This document shows positions 7,798-17,500 of a stretch of 64,000 nt of DNA, one piece after another. A program made the position numbers and the translations under genes. The notes below the pieces were generated by a model, which did no database searches, was not told the origin of the DNA, and was given only the letters and a program-made list of their open reading frames with translations. The stretch covers positions 62,001-126,000 of the forward strand of contig JAPWUV010000006.1 in the NCBI GenBank assembly GCA_028275345.1, read 5' to 3'. The DNA comes from a bacterium. GTDB lineage: Bacteria; Zhuqueibacterota; Zhuqueibacteria; Oleimicrobiales; Geothermoviventaceae. The first letter of the stretch is position 1. Every line of letters begins with the position of its first letter.

Positions 7798-9363
7798 AAG
7801 CCGGAGGGCATTCCTCCCAAGGATGTCTCGGCGTGCCTCCACGTCGAGCTCCGAGTAGACCACCCATCCGAACTGGGGGCGCGGGTCCCGCAGCGGGGCG
7901 TCGGTTCCGAAGAGCACCCGCTCCGGCCCGACGCGCTCCACCAGGTACTCGATCACCGTCAGGGGCACGTTGGTGATCGTCAGCTCCAGGTACACGTTCG
8001 AGTGCCGCTCAGCCAGCGCAGCCACCATGGAAGCGAACTCAAAGGTGGCCCCGGAGTGGGCACACAGGAAGCTCACTTCGGCATAACGATCCGCCAGCTC
8101 GTCCACTTCCGCCTCGGTCTTCTGCAAGTCGAAATGGACCAGGGCCAAAAGCCGGTGGGCATTGCCAAACTCCCACCACCTGCGGTAGAGGGGACTTGTG
8201 AGCGGCAACTCGTTGCGCGGGAAGTATGGCTTCATCCCCGGCCAGCCTTCCCGTACATGGAAGAATTCGATCTCCTGCTGGATTTGCTCCTCGCTCAGGT
8301 GGCTGGGGTCGATGGCGACAAAGCCTACGAGCTCCTCCGGCCATCTCCGAACGGCTTCCCGTAATTCTCGATTGCCTCGGCTCGAGTCCGACCAGATCCC
8401 CAGGAAGCTACTGACGAAGAGTTTCTTGACGCCGAGCCTCCGGAATCCGGCCAGCATTTGGGCCGGACTGGCTTCGGGCATCCGGATCCCCGCTGCGTGC
8501 TCACATCCGTCCCCCACGAGGTGCGCGTGGGCATCGACCACGGGCTCCGCGTCCAGAGCGAGACCCTGCTGGGCCAGCCGGATCAGCGGGTCTTCGCTCA
8601 CCGGAGCCCGTGGGACCACCTTGCCGATGCCCAAAAGCCGACAAAGGTTCTCTCCGGCGATGAGCGACTTACTGCGCTCGTCCACCTCGGCGTAGTCCAC
8701 CAGGGCCCGGGCCGCGCCGGGGCTCTTCACCAGCATTTCGCTCCCGAAGAGGATCCTCTCGGGGCCAATCAGTCCCGTGAGATACTCGACGATGCGGTGG
8801 CCCTGCAGACTGGAAAGCTCCACGTGCAGATTGCCGCATTCCGTGAGGACTGGGATCAGCTCGCGCAAGTGACGCCAATCCAGCTTCTGCACGAGGATGG
8901 GCAGACTTGGGTACTGCCGGCAAATCCGGTGGAGGGTAGAAAGATCGGTCTCCGGCAGCTCCAGCAGGAGGAGAGTTCCCTCCGCCTGGAGCGCCTCCAG
9001 GAGCTCGGCAACGTTGTAGTCGTTCAGCGTGAAGCGGAAACGCGTGGGGAAAAGCTTCGCCGCACGTACGCCGTGCTGGCGCATCCTCTCCACGAGGTCG
9101 GCGGGAGGGGAAAAGTCGCCCGAACGCGCCGGCAAAACAACCCAGCAGGGATGAAGGCGGTCTTCTCCCGCGATCTCCTCAAGAAGCAATTCGTTTCCGC
9201 GCAGCGGATCGTAGTGGGCCGCGAGCTCGTGGGTCACGAGAGCGGCATCGATCCCGCAACGGTCCATCGTCCGCAACAGGTCCTCGAGCCTCCACCGCTC
9301 GTGGGGGTGCTTGTTGGGCCGGGGTCCGTACCTCGCAAAGCTGTCGAAGTAGAAAAGGCTCAT
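7777..9363 (-). CDS. Tandem amidohydrolase-2 protein, N-terminal half probably inactive
   Basis: The 528 residues look like two copies of the amidohydrolase_2 (metal-dependent TIM-barrel hydrolase/decarboxylase) fold. The second half has the metal-binding DAHAH (277-281), a CAHSG histidine motif near 427 and a GTDAP near 486, so it should be active. The first half keeps the overall pattern, with LHVELSSL and FGSEM (206-210) where FGTDA would be. It starts DSFARYGP with no HxH, so the metal site is missing. It is probably cytoplasmic. The substrate is unknown; members hydrolyse or decarboxylate small ring or lactone compounds. It lies 60 bp downstream of a GH172 protein on the same strand, hinting at a sugar-derived substrate. 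Confidence 0.75.
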   Translation of the reverse strand: MSLFYFDSFARYGPRPNKHPHERWRLEDLLRTMDRCGIDAALVTHELAAHYDPLRGNELLLEEIAGEDRLHPCWVVLPARSGDFSPPADLVERMRQHGVRAAKLFPTRFRFTLNDYNVAELLEALQAEGTLLLLELPETDLSTLHRICRQYPSLPILVQKLDWRHLRELIPVLTECGNLHVELSSLQGHRIVEYLTGLIGPERILFGSEMLVKSPGAARALVDYAEVDERSKSLIAGENLCRLLGIGKVVPRAPVSEDPLIRLAQQGLALDAEPVVDAHAHLVGDGCEHAAGIRMPEASPAQMLAGFRRLGVKKLFVSSFLGIWSDSSRGNRELREAVRRWPEELVGFVAIDPSHLSEEQIQQEIEFFHVREGWPGMKPYFPRNELPLTSPLYRRWWEFGNAHRLLALVHFDLQKTEAEVDELADRYAEVSFLCAHSGATFEFASMVAALAERHSNVYLELTITNVPLTVIEYLVERVGPERVLFGTDAPLRDPRPQFGWVVYSELDVEARRDILGRNALRLLQRVAW

Positions 9364-9423
9364 GGCTCAGGCAACCTGCGTGGTATGCTGTCGCTGGATC
9401 TCGCTTCTCCGGCCGTGGACAAG

Positions 9424-10482
9424 TCAGCGGCTCCACCTCTCCTCCGGAGGCGGGAGCTGCGGGAAGGGAGCATGCGGCTCCGTTTGGTACCAATAGGCCA
9501 CTGAGGCGATGTCGTCGGTTAGGGGCTGAAACTTGCCATCCGGCCACCAGCCGAGAGCCTGGATCGTGACGCGCAGATCGCGCTGGAAGCGGATCGGGTC
9601 GAGGACATGCCAGCGATAGAGCGCGTGGCGTGGCACCTCGCCCGGCTCCTTTCGGTACAGGGGGTAACCGAGAAAGGCGGTCGAGTAAGTCTCCCCTCCG
9701 AAGCACCAAGCCCCTCCGAAGTAGTCTTCCGTGCCCGTGCCGCAGATGGTCGGGTAGTCCCGATCGCCATCGATGTAGAACTTGATCTCGCCTTCTCCCC
9801 ACCAGCCATTGCTGAGCTGGGTCCAAGCGAGAAAGGTCCCGACGTAGTGACCGCGGCCACGAACTCCGTCCACGATCGTGTGCTCCGGACGCCTGCGCGA
9901 GGTCATCGAGCGGCGCCACTGCGCGTGAAAATACGCTGCCTGCTCCGGCACCTGCGTGAGGCTATAGGTGATCTGGTAGTAGAAGCCCGGGATCGGATCC
10001 CGGTGCTGAGATTCCAGAGTCACGCCAGCCTTCTGCCGAAAGGGCATCGGCCAGTAGCAGTTGAAGCCTCCGGAAGGATTGACGGCCACCGGGATCGAGT
10101 TCACGTTGTAGCGCAGCCCGTGCCCGTTGGCGAAGAAGTCCCCCAGAGGCACTTCGACGGAGGGTTCAGACTCTCCGTCCCAATAGAAGCGGAGCACGCA
10201 GTCTCGGTAGGCCTTCGGATCCACGGTCATCCAAATGTGCTGGATGATCCCGGGACCCTCGATCTCCGCCAGACGGACCGTCTGTCCCGGCTGCAGAGTG
10301 ATGCAGGGGCGCACCTTCCATCCCTCTCCGAGCCGCGAGGCCGGCGACTTTTCCTCGGGAATCGCCCTGGCCCCTCCCCCTTTGGCTCCGTCCGGATTCT
10401 CCGCCGAGATCGAACGGGTCTCGGCATCCGAAAGCATCGGAAGCAACCCCATCACGCCGCCGAACAGGATGGTCGATTCCAT
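9424..10482 (-). CDS. DUF2961 / GH172-family glycosidase
   Basis: A 352-residue protein with the DUF2961 hallmarks: an N-terminal SAENPDGAKGGG, the stretch IQHIWMTV, WWGEGEIKFYIDGD near 227-240 and TGTEDYFGGAW at 249-259. GH172 enzymes act on alpha-D-fructofuranosides or D-arabinofuranosides. The paired glutamates expected for catalysis fit E230/E232 and E252. The ATG at 10482 has GGAGGAGG five bases upstream; a start 36 bp earlier has none. The N-terminus (STILFGGVMGLLPML) could be a short signal sequence, but the conserved domain begins soon after it, so secretion is uncertain. It probably forms an operon with the amidohydrolase downstream. Confidence 0.8.
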   Translation of the reverse strand: MESTILFGGVMGLLPMLSDAETRSISAENPDGAKGGGARAIPEEKSPASRLGEGWKVRPCITLQPGQTVRLAEIEGPGIIQHIWMTVDPKAYRDCVLRFYWDGESEPSVEVPLGDFFANGHGLRYNVNSIPVAVNPSGGFNCYWPMPFRQKAGVTLESQHRDPIPGFYYQITYSLTQVPEQAAYFHAQWRRSMTSRRRPEHTIVDGVRGRGHYVGTFLAWTQLSNGWWGEGEIKFYIDGDRDYPTICGTGTEDYFGGAWCFGGETYSTAFLGYPLYRKEPGEVPRHALYRWHVLDPIRFQRDLRVTIQALGWWPDGKFQPLTDDIASVAYWYQTEPHAPFPQLPPPEERWSR

Positions 10483-10677
10483 TGGCCTCCTCCAGTTCCG
10501 GGTCCCAAGCTCTCGCACAGTTCACTTGGGAATCGCCAAACCCTTCCCTCTCGCCAACACGAAGGTGCAACAACCCTCGTATCTTTCCCCCGGCCGCGCG
10601 GACGGGATCAAAATCGCCGCTCCGCACTTAGCGGCACATTCGGCCTCGGCATCTGCCCGCGCCTTCCCGCCCACTGG

Positions 10678-11232
10678 CTACCTCCCTTTTCGCGCTACAA
10701 TCCGAGCTCGGAGGGCATCGCAGGATACCTGACCTCGGAGACCACAGCTTTCCAGGCGATCGAGGATCTGGCTCGGGGTCAGGAACCGGCTTCTCATTCC
10801 GAACAACCGTTCGACGAGCCAGACCCAGCGAACGAGAAGATGCCGGATATCCGGCTCCTCAATGAGCACTGCGCCGCCCCTGCGCACCGTTCGCGCCGCC
10901 TCCCGCAGCGCTCTTTCTTGATCCTTGAAGTGATGTAGGGCGTCCACGACTACCACGAGATCGAAACTCTCGTCCGGGAAAGGCAGGCTCTCAGCCGATC
11001 CGCGCACCAACAAGAGCCCCCGCTTCTTCTGGGCCGCGGACAACATGCCGCGCGAGCGATCCAGGACGACGGCCCGCACCCCGAAGGGCACGAGGGCCGA
11101 AGCCACCTGTCCCGTGCCCCCTCCGAGATCCAGAAGTCTGGCGTTCCCTCCGAGCAAATCCAAATACGGATCCGGGGCAGGAACCCGTCGAAACCTATCG
11201 TACACCTGCGCCAGAAGATCAAAAGGATCCAT
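10678..11232 (-). CDS. Class I SAM-dependent methyltransferase
   Basis: A 184-residue single-domain methyltransferase of the methyltransf_11/UbiE-like type. The SAM-binding motif I is LLDLGGGTGQVA (33-44), followed by an acidic LDRS after the second strand and SLPFPDESFDLVVVVDALHHF, the typical post-motif region. The C-terminus carries EEPDIRH and a short helical end. It lacks a distinctive substrate domain, so the target (quinone, lipid, small molecule) cannot be named. It is about 195 bp from the GH172 gene and 72 bp from the response regulator gene, all on the same strand. Confidence 0.8.
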   Translation of the reverse strand: MDPFDLLAQVYDRFRRVPAPDPYLDLLGGNARLLDLGGGTGQVASALVPFGVRAVVLDRSRGMLSAAQKKRGLLLVRGSAESLPFPDESFDLVVVVDALHHFKDQERALREAARTVRRGGAVLIEEPDIRHLLVRWVWLVERLFGMRSRFLTPSQILDRLESCGLRGQVSCDALRARIVARKGR

Positions 11233-11304
11233 CCGCTAGCCCATTCGGAAGGCAAATGCGGGCAGACCTCGGTCCTCGCCGCAGTGAAGTACGATCCGGC
11301 CCGC

Positions 11305-12675
11305 TCAACCCGACTCCCGGAATCCCTTCAGCCCGTACTTCTGCATCTTGTAGCGGAGATTCCTCTCGGTGATGCCCAGGAGCTGCGCAGCGCGGGTCTG
11401 CACGCCCTGAGAACGCTCCAAAGCCTCCAGAAGGAGGCGCTTCTCAAAAGCCGCCACTTTTTCGGGCAGCGTAGTTCCTTCTTCCTCGACGGGAGAAAAG
11501 CGGCTACGCAAGCTCGGAGGCAGTTCGGCGGTTGTGATCAGATTGCCTCGAGCCAGCACCACCGCCTGCTCGACGATGTTCTGGAGCTCCCGCACGTTGC
11601 CGGGGTAATCGTACTTCAATAGCAGATCGAGGGCCTCGCGAGAAAACCCCTCGATCTGTTTGCCATACTCGGAGGCAAAGCGCCGGACGAAGTGATCCAG
11701 CAGGTGGGGGATGTCCTCCCGCCGCTCCCGGAGAGGAGGAAGCCAGATCCGAACCACGTTGAGCCGGTAGTACAGATCCTCGCGGAAGGTTCGCTCCTCA
11801 ACCATGCGGTCGAGGTCGCGATTGGTGGCTGCGAGAATGCGGACGTCAACTTTCAGCGTTTGCGAGCCGCCCACCCGTTCGAAAGTGCCTTCCTGGAGCA
11901 CGCGCAGCAATTTGACCTGCACCTGAGGCGGAAGGTCCCCCACCTCGTCGATGAACAGCGTGCCCCCGTCGGCCAGCTCGAACCGCCCCTTGCGCAGGCG
12001 ATCGGCTCCGGTGAAGGCCCCCTTTTCGTGGCCGAAAAGCTCGCTCTCCAGGAGGCTCTCGGGGAGGGCCGCGCAATTGACGACCACGAAGGGCTTATCT
12101 CTGCGCGGACTGGCGGCGTGAATGGCGCGGGCGATGAGCTCCTTCCCCGTACCGCTTTCCCCCAGAATCAGCACCGTGGCGCGGGTGGGGGCTGCCCGCG
12201 CCGCAATGCTGAGCGCCTCGTTCATCCGCTGGCTGACGGAGATGATGTTGGTGAAATCGTGGCGAGAGGCCAATTGCTCGCGCAGCCACCGGTTCTCGGA
12301 GACCAGCTGCCTGCGCTCCCGGGCCCGATTCACCACAAGCTCCAGCTGCTCAAGGTCAATGGGCTTCATCAGATAGTCAATCGCCCCCTGCTTCATCGCC
12401 TCGACGGCATTCTCAACGCTCCCGAAGGCCGTCACGACGATGAAGTCCACCTCCGGATTGATCTGCTTGCCTCGGTGAAGAAGCTCCAGTCCGCCCATCT
12501 CGGGCATGCGCATGTCGGTGAGCACCAGGTCGATGGGGCGAGCCCGAAGCTCTTCCAGCGCTTCCCTGCCGGATCTCGCAACGAGGGCCTCGAAGCCCTT
12601 CTTGCGCAGGAAGCCCGCCAGAAGCTCCGCCTGCTGGCGTTCGTCGTCCACAATGAGCACTGTGTAATTGCTCAC
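11305..12675 (-). CDS. NtrC-family sigma-54 response regulator
   Basis: 456 residues with three domains in order. The receiver (about 1-120) has the DD pair, phospho-acceptor D54 and K104. The AAA+ sigma-54 interaction domain has Walker A GESGTGKE at 172-179, an intact GAFTGA loop at 219-224 and Walker [12 protein letters not shown] Fis-type helix-turn-helix closes the protein (about 415-450, [22 protein letters not shown]). The intact GAFTGA means it should activate sigma-54 promoters. Its start overlaps the stop of the histidine kinase gene by ATGA, making them a translationally coupled two-component system. It resembles ZraR/AtoC/HydG types. The target genes are not evident here. Confidence 0.93.
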   Translation of the reverse strand: MSNYTVLIVDDERQQAELLAGFLRKKGFEALVARSGREALEELRARPIDLVLTDMRMPEMGGLELLHRGKQINPEVDFIVVTAFGSVENAVEAMKQGAIDYLMKPIDLEQLELVVNRARERRQLVSENRWLREQLASRHDFTNIISVSQRMNEALSIAARAAPTRATVLILGESGTGKELIARAIHAASPRRDKPFVVVNCAALPESLLESELFGHEKGAFTGADRLRKGRFELADGGTLFIDEVGDLPPQVQVKLLRVLQEGTFERVGGSQTLKVDVRILAATNRDLDRMVEERTFREDLYYRLNVVRIWLPPLRERREDIPHLLDHFVRRFASEYGKQIEGFSREALDLLLKYDYPGNVRELQNIVEQAVVLARGNLITTAELPPSLRSRFSPVEEEGTTLPEKVAAFEKRLLLEALERSQGVQTRAAQLLGITERNLRYKMQKYGLKGFRESG

Positions 12676-14843
12676 GACGCCTCGCTCCTCGGAAGGTGCA
12701 GCACGAACCGGGTCCCTTTGCCCACCTCGCTGCGAACATCGATATAGCCATCATGAGCCGACACGATCCGGTGGACCAGGCTCAGACCAATGCCAGTTCC
12801 CTCCGGCCGGGTCGTGAAGTACAGGTCAAAGATCTTCGGCAAGATCTCCGGCGCAATGCCCTGCCCGGTATCCTCCACCCAGATCCGAACTTCGTCCTTG
12901 TCGGCCGAGAGACCGAGCAGGATTTGATCCCCCTCTTCGCACGCCTGAATGGCATTCTGGATCAGATTCACCAAAGCTTGCTTCAGCTGATCTGGATCCA
13001 CGGTGGCGAGGACGGGCTCTTCCAGCTGCACCTGCAGCCGGATCCCCTTCTCGGCTGCGGCACTCTTCATGAGATCGACGCTAGATTGGAGCACATCCCT
13101 CAGGGCCACCAAGCGCTTGTCGAGCCGCGGAGGACGCGCGAATTCCAAGAACTGCTGGATGATCTCATTGACGCGCCGAGTCTCAGTCACCAACGTCCGC
13201 GTGAGCGACCGGTACTCTTCCTCTTCTTCCTGGGGGGAAAACTCGCGTGCCAGCCGCTGGGCGATCACCCCGATGGCGTTCAGCGGGTTACGGATCTCGT
13301 GCGCGATGCTGGAGGCGAGTTGTCCCATTGCCGTCAGCCGGCGCTCCCGGGCCAGCTGCCTCTCCAAACGCACCTGCTCGGTCAGATCTCGGAAGACGGC
13401 GAACGCCGTCTCCGCACCGCCGGCTTCGTCGCGCAACACAGAAGCACTGACCGCGAAAATCCGCTCCCGACCGGCCAGCTGACAACTGACCTCGGGCTCC
13501 TGCACAGGAAGGCCGGTGTCCAAAGTTCGACGGAGGATTTCCGCCAGCGCCGGGGCATACCCGGCCAACGGCCCCTCCATTTCCGCGGATCCTAGCCCCA
13601 AAATGCGCGTGGCCGCAGGATTGGCCCATTGGACCTTCCCTTCCCTGTCGACTGCCACCACTCCGTCCCCCATCCGCTCGAGGATCCCAGCGCTAAGGGT
13701 GCGCACGGAGTGGTACGCACGTCGCGTTTCGGAGGCCAGTTGGCTCGTCCAGAGGTACGCGAGGGCGAAGGCCCCTGCCAGCAGGATCACCAACGTGGAG
13801 ACGACGATCCGGCTGATCATCCGCAGCTGAGCATTGCGGAGCGGCGCCCGGCTCACTCCAACGCGCAGCAGCGCGTTTCCCCCTTCATCCAGAGGGAAAG
13901 GACGGACGGCTTCGAAAACCCGCTCGCCGCCGAACTCCGTCTCTCTCCACACAAACCGGCCCTGCCGCAGTGCCCGCGAGAGCGCCGAATCGGAAGCAAT
14001 GCTGGATAGCAGGTACACGTTCCCCGTGGCCGCGATGATCCCCGCCGTGTCCTGCAGGGCAATGTACACGATGTCTTCGCTCCGTGCCAGATTGCGGATC
14101 ATCGTACCCACGCCGATCTGCCGCCGGAATGGCAGAAGGCGATCTGTGTCGCAACCGACGGCGACCGCCCTCCCATCCGCCCCGCGCACCACCGCGCGAT
14201 ACCATTCCCCGTGCTGGGTCTCGAGTATGTCGGCAGCTTCCTCCGTTCCCCCGAAAACCTCTTCCAACAAGGGATCGACTTTCCCCCAGTCCCTCGGTGG
14301 CGGATCCGGCCAGGAACTTTGCGGTCTCCTCTCCGCCCAGAGGACAACGACGTCCAGAGACTCAACTTCGGCATAGTGTTGAAGCTCAGCCACGGAAGGC
14401 ACCCGGCCGCGGGTGAGGGACTCAATCCAATGGGCTGCGGAAAGCAGCCGCGCCAGGACCATGTCCTCCACCGTAGCCATCGCCAGGAGAGAATTCACGC
14501 CGCCCTGCTCGATGACGGCCGTTAGCTCCTCCGCATGCGCGCGCGCGAGGGCCTCCAACTCCCTCCGGGCCGACGAGTAATCCAAGAGCACAGCCCCGAG
14601 GACGAGCACGGACACAATCCCCAAGGCCAGGCCCAAGCTGCGGCCCCCGATGGTCCAGGGCACCTCGCGGACATGGCGCACCAACCTGCTCCAGCGCCCG
14701 CCGGTTCCGAGCGCAGATGACGCCTCCCCGGAGGCCGAAATCTCCCGCACCGAGCTCTCCTCCCCGCGGTCGCTGGACTGAATCCGACCGCGCAAAGGGT
14801 TCTCCGAAGCCACGCTCAAAACTACGAAATTCGGCTGGCACAT
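12672..14843 (-). CDS. Membrane sensor histidine kinase
   Basis: 723 residues. A membrane segment (about 65-85, SLGLALGIVSVLVLGAVLL) precedes a roughly 250-residue periplasmic sensor region, and a second segment (VVSTLVILLAGAFALAYLW) follows. Then come a PAS domain (SAGILERMGDGVVAVDREG), a HisKA domain with phospho-accepting H515 in SIAHEIRNPLNAI, and HATPase_c with N and G boxes (NLIQNAIQACEEG, DTGQGI, GTGIGLSLV). It should phosphorylate the NtrC-type regulator whose gene overlaps by 4 bp. The HEIRNPLNAI H-box and the layout match NtrB/ZraS-type kinases. The ATG at 14843 has AAGGGG before it; the first 60 residues look disordered, so the start is less certain. Confidence 0.88.
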   Translation of the reverse strand: MCQPNFVVLSVASENPLRGRIQSSDRGEESSVREISASGEASSALGTGGRWSRLVRHVREVPWTIGGRSLGLALGIVSVLVLGAVLLDYSSARRELEALARAHAEELTAVIEQGGVNSLLAMATVEDMVLARLLSAAHWIESLTRGRVPSVAELQHYAEVESLDVVVLWAERRPQSSWPDPPPRDWGKVDPLLEEVFGGTEEAADILETQHGEWYRAVVRGADGRAVAVGCDTDRLLPFRRQIGVGTMIRNLARSEDIVYIALQDTAGIIAATGNVYLLSSIASDSALSRALRQGRFVWRETEFGGERVFEAVRPFPLDEGGNALLRVGVSRAPLRNAQLRMISRIVVSTLVILLAGAFALAYLWTSQLASETRRAYHSVRTLSAGILERMGDGVVAVDREGKVQWANPAATRILGLGSAEMEGPLAGYAPALAEILRRTLDTGLPVQEPEVSCQLAGRERIFAVSASVLRDEAGGAETAFAVFRDLTEQVRLERQLARERRLTAMGQLASSIAHEIRNPLNAIGVIAQRLAREFSPQEEEEEYRSLTRTLVTETRRVNEIIQQFLEFARPPRLDKRLVALRDVLQSSVDLMKSAAAEKGIRLQVQLEEPVLATVDPDQLKQALVNLIQNAIQACEEGDQILLGLSADKDEVRIWVEDTGQGIAPEILPKIFDLYFTTRPEGTGIGLSLVHRIVSAHDGYIDVRSEVGKGTRFVLHLPRSEAS

Positions 14844-15218
14844 GAAAACCCCTTCGTGACGCGAGACCGAAGGCGCCGAACGTCAGAGGAACGATCCCCG
14901 CCGCGAGCCTCACGCGAGACTGGAGAACCGAGACGGAACGGGAGGGAAGGATTCCGGGATGCAGCTCTCGCGCGGGCCCTGGGGGAGCCGAGAGATGTAG
15001 GAAGCGCGCAAGTTCCCGCCCCAAGCTGACCGTCGGGACACGGTGGCCGGGCTACGCGAGAGATCACGACAGGGGAACGCGCCCTCAGTTCGGAAGACGA
15101 GACGGATCAGCGACCCCCGATGCCCAGCTTGATTCCCCCGCGGCACCCAGGTCCGCTTTGAGAATAGACCCGGCCTTGCACGAGGGCAGGTTCTCGGGCT
15201 TGAGATCCTCTCGCAGAT
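14844..15218 (-). other. Gene-free stretch upstream of the histidine kinase
   Basis: About 375 bp with no protein of convincing composition in any frame. It should hold the promoter of the kinase-regulator operon, but no clear sigma-70 or sigma-54 (GG-N10-GC) element was found. Confidence 0.4.
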
Positions 15219-15638
15219 TCAGCGGAAGGAGGGAGGCTTCAGAATACCCCCGAGGACCAAAGCCGCGACCAGGGCCGTGTAGAAGCAGGACACGAGCAAG
15301 TTGAGGAGCCATTCCCGCCTCTTGGGCCGCGGCTTCGTCTGGCGCAGGAGGTCCTCCGCCCCGCGATGGATGAGAAGAAGCCCCAGGGCGTTCGTCATCC
15401 AGTAAGCCGTGATCATCGCGGGTAGAAAAAGGCGCGGCCAAACCCAGGAGACCAGGCTTCCCACTGCGTAGGCGATGGGTAGGTTCACGACCGCATCGTT
15501 CCACCAGCTAAGAGGCGAAAGGATATACCCCAAAGCGACCAGCAGTCCACTCTTCAAGCGTCGGAGGTGGGCCGTCCTCATGCGTATCCGCTTCGTGGCC
15601 AGCATAGCGCTCACCCCCATCGGTACACCGGTCCGCAT
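15219..15638 (-). CDS. Small integral membrane protein of unknown function
   Basis: Up to 139 residues with a basic N-terminus and about three or four hydrophobic segments (LLVALGYILSPLSWWNDAVV, LPIAYAVGSLVSWVWPRLF, MITAYWMTNALGLLLI, LLVSCFYTALVAALVLGGIL). A basic cytoplasmic stretch, LRQTKPRPKRREWL, precedes the last segment. The composition and charge distribution are those of a real inner-membrane protein. Several start codons are possible (15638, 15605, 15581); the last begins MRTAHLRRLKSG and removes an unlikely extension. No family is recognised. Its neighbours do not suggest a role. Confidence 0.6.
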   Translation of the reverse strand: MRTGVPMGVSAMLATKRIRMRTAHLRRLKSGLLVALGYILSPLSWWNDAVVNLPIAYAVGSLVSWVWPRLFLPAMITAYWMTNALGLLLIHRGAEDLLRQTKPRPKRREWLLNLLVSCFYTALVAALVLGGILKPPSFR

Positions 15639-15895
15639 CGGTCCTCCCCTTCGAAGTCCGACGGCTCGAGGCTGTCTTGCTTTCTAGCTCCGACTATTTG
15701 GGCAGAATTCAATCCCTTGGCAGAAACCGAACCCAATTGCTGCTCGCTTGCCGCCACGTCGCATGTCGTCGCACTGCCCCACTGCGCTCCGATGCCAAGA
15801 AACTAACCTGGCACCGCTCGCGTTCCCAGACACATCGCCGGAGATGCTGCCTCCGCCTTCGGGGCGCGGGGTTCGTCGCGGGACTTGCGGTAAAC

Positions 15896-16705
15896 CTACT
15901 CCTCGTCCATTGCTTCTCGCGTCAATCCGCTGGGAAGCTCGAATTCCGAGGCCGGGATGCTCGCTTCCTGGATCTTGACCGCTATGCTTTCCTCTCGGAC
16001 GAATCCTGTACCCAGGTCCACCGTCGTGATCGTCTTCAGCGGAAGGCCGTGAAGCACCTGAATCTCACTCTCCCCCTCCCCGCCTAGCAGCCCTTCGGCT
16101 TTCAAGAGCGAGGCGAGTTCTTCGCCCACATCGTACTGGTCCGTGACCCACGCCTCGAGGATCGGCTGGTCATTGATCAGCCCGATATACTTCTTGCACA
16201 GATGGCCAAGGATCTCGGCCGTCTCCCCGGTTTCCTTCCAGGATAACCGGAACTTCCCCTCCATTGCCTCCTTCGTCATTTTCCCCATCTGGCTCTGCAT
16301 CATCTTTTCCATCATTTGCCGTTGCTCGGGCGGCAAGTTCTGAAGCTGGGCAGCCATTTCGGACTGGATCTGCCGGCTCCGCTCGCGCAGCCTCTTCTGC
16401 ATTTCCGCCGCTTGCTGGAAAGTCATCTCCGTGTAGGTCTTCGCGTTCAGGTCGATGCTCCACACGATCTGCTTGTCCGCGCGAATGATGGTCACCCGAT
16501 TGTCCGGCTGCTCGACGATCTTGATCATGCCCTGTCGGTAGTAGGTGGTCTGCGTCGTCTCCCGGGACTGTTCCCCTCCGAATGGCGTCTTCGACTTTTC
16601 CACGGATTTCATCTCCACGAGCCCCTCGAAGCGCTTCCCAGCTCCGAGCGCCGGCCAGGCGATGGCCGCGGACAGCAGAAGGGTAACTGCAAGTTTGCCT
16701 CTCAT
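15896..16705 (-). CDS. Secreted DUF4412-like protein
   Basis: 269 residues beginning with a clear signal peptide (MRGKLAVTLLLSAAIAWPALGAG). The body alternates beta-rich segments with a Met/Gln/Glu-rich helix (about 100-150: QQAAEMQKRLRERSRQI and MMEKMMQSQMGKM). Features such as TTYYRQGMIKI, VTIIRADKQIVWSIDLNAKTYTEM and LGHLCKKYIGLI fit periplasmic proteins annotated as DUF4412. They resemble lipid-carrier-type beta folds of the LolA/LppX kind, but this link is loose. The ATG at 16705 has GGGAGG six bases upstream and gives the signal peptide, whereas the longer frame from 16873 does not. It is divergent from the adenosine-specific kinase gene. Confidence 0.65.
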   Translation of the reverse strand: MRGKLAVTLLLSAAIAWPALGAGKRFEGLVEMKSVEKSKTPFGGEQSRETTQTTYYRQGMIKIVEQPDNRVTIIRADKQIVWSIDLNAKTYTEMTFQQAAEMQKRLRERSRQIQSEMAAQLQNLPPEQRQMMEKMMQSQMGKMTKEAMEGKFRLSWKETGETAEILGHLCKKYIGLINDQPILEAWVTDQYDVGEELASLLKAEGLLGGEGESEIQVLHGLPLKTITTVDLGTGFVREESIAVKIQEASIPASEFELPSGLTREAMDEE

Positions 16706-16902
16706 CGTCCGCCTCCCGATTGTGAGTCGAGGTTTGCGTACTTCCGCCGGGTTGACTATTTTCCTTCGGGTTCCGCCCGGAGCGGAGGCCCTACTCTTCA
16801 GCGCCCGGCAACGTGGAAAGTTTCCGAGCAGTCGGCTGCAAGGAGGATTTCTCGCCGTATTTGGTCGCGGCAAGGTGAGAACCCTTTGCTTGGGAGGTGC
16901 CC

Positions 16903-17388
16903 ATGGAACTGCACGTCGTGACCATCGAGAAGCCGGAACCGGTGAACGTCATCTTGGGGATGTCCCACTTCATCAAGACGGTGGAGGATGTGCACGAGGC
17001 TTTGGTGAACGCCGTGCCCGGAATCAGGTTCGGTTTTGCCTTCTGCGAGTCCTCGGGGCCGAGGCTGGTGCGCCTCACGGGCACAGATCCTGACCTCATT
17101 GAAGTGGCCAAAAAGAATGCGCTGGCCGTCGGCGCGGGCCATTTCTTCGTTCTGGCGCTCGGCAACGTGTACCCAATCAACGTCCTCCGCGCCCTGTGGA
17201 CCGTCCCAGAGATGGTCCGCGTCTTTTGTGCGACGGCCAATCCTGTGCAGGTGATCGTGGCCGAGACGGATCAAGGCCGAGGCGTGCTGGGCGTTGTGGA
17301 CGGACAGCCGCCCCTCGGCGTGGAGTCCGAGAAGGAAGTCCTCGAGCGTAAGGAATTCTTGCGGAAGATCGGATACAAGCTGGCCTGA
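16903..17388 (+). CDS. Adenosine-specific kinase
   Basis: 161 residues closely matching the DUF355/adenosine-specific kinase family (Pfam PF04008). It starts MELHVVTIEKPEPVNVILG and carries FGFAFCESSGPRLVR, FCATANPVQVIVAETDQGRG and ILGVVDG-like GVLGVVDGQPP. The archaeal founding member binds and phosphorylates adenosine. The family is most common in thermophilic archaea and thermophilic bacteria, so its presence hints at a hot habitat. Translation is expected from the ATG at 16903, preceded by GGGAGGTG. It stands alone, flanked by genes on the other strand. It could have been acquired laterally, but base composition does not stand out. Confidence 0.88.
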   Translation: MELHVVTIEKPEPVNVILGMSHFIKTVEDVHEALVNAVPGIRFGFAFCESSGPRLVRLTGTDPDLIEVAKKNALAVGAGHFFVLALGNVYPINVLRALWTVPEMVRVFCATANPVQVIVAETDQGRGVLGVVDGQPPLGVESEKEVLERKEFLRKIGYKLA

Positions 17389-17460
17389 AACAGAACCTTG
17401 GCCACGCGCGGCGAAAGCTACTCCTTTCCCCCTCACACCAGCGGGAGAGGTAATGGACCT

Positions 17461-17500
17461 GCCCCTCCTCTCAGCTCGGAGCGCGAAGGGGGGAGGGGGC
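17461..17500. terminator. GC-rich hairpin between convergent genes
   Basis: GCCCCTCC (17461-17468) can pair with GGAGGGGGC (17492-17500) with one bulge. It lies between the convergent adenosine-specific kinase and M28 peptidase genes. There is no U tract, so a terminator role is tentative. The rest of 17389-17653 shows nothing recognisable. Confidence 0.3.
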
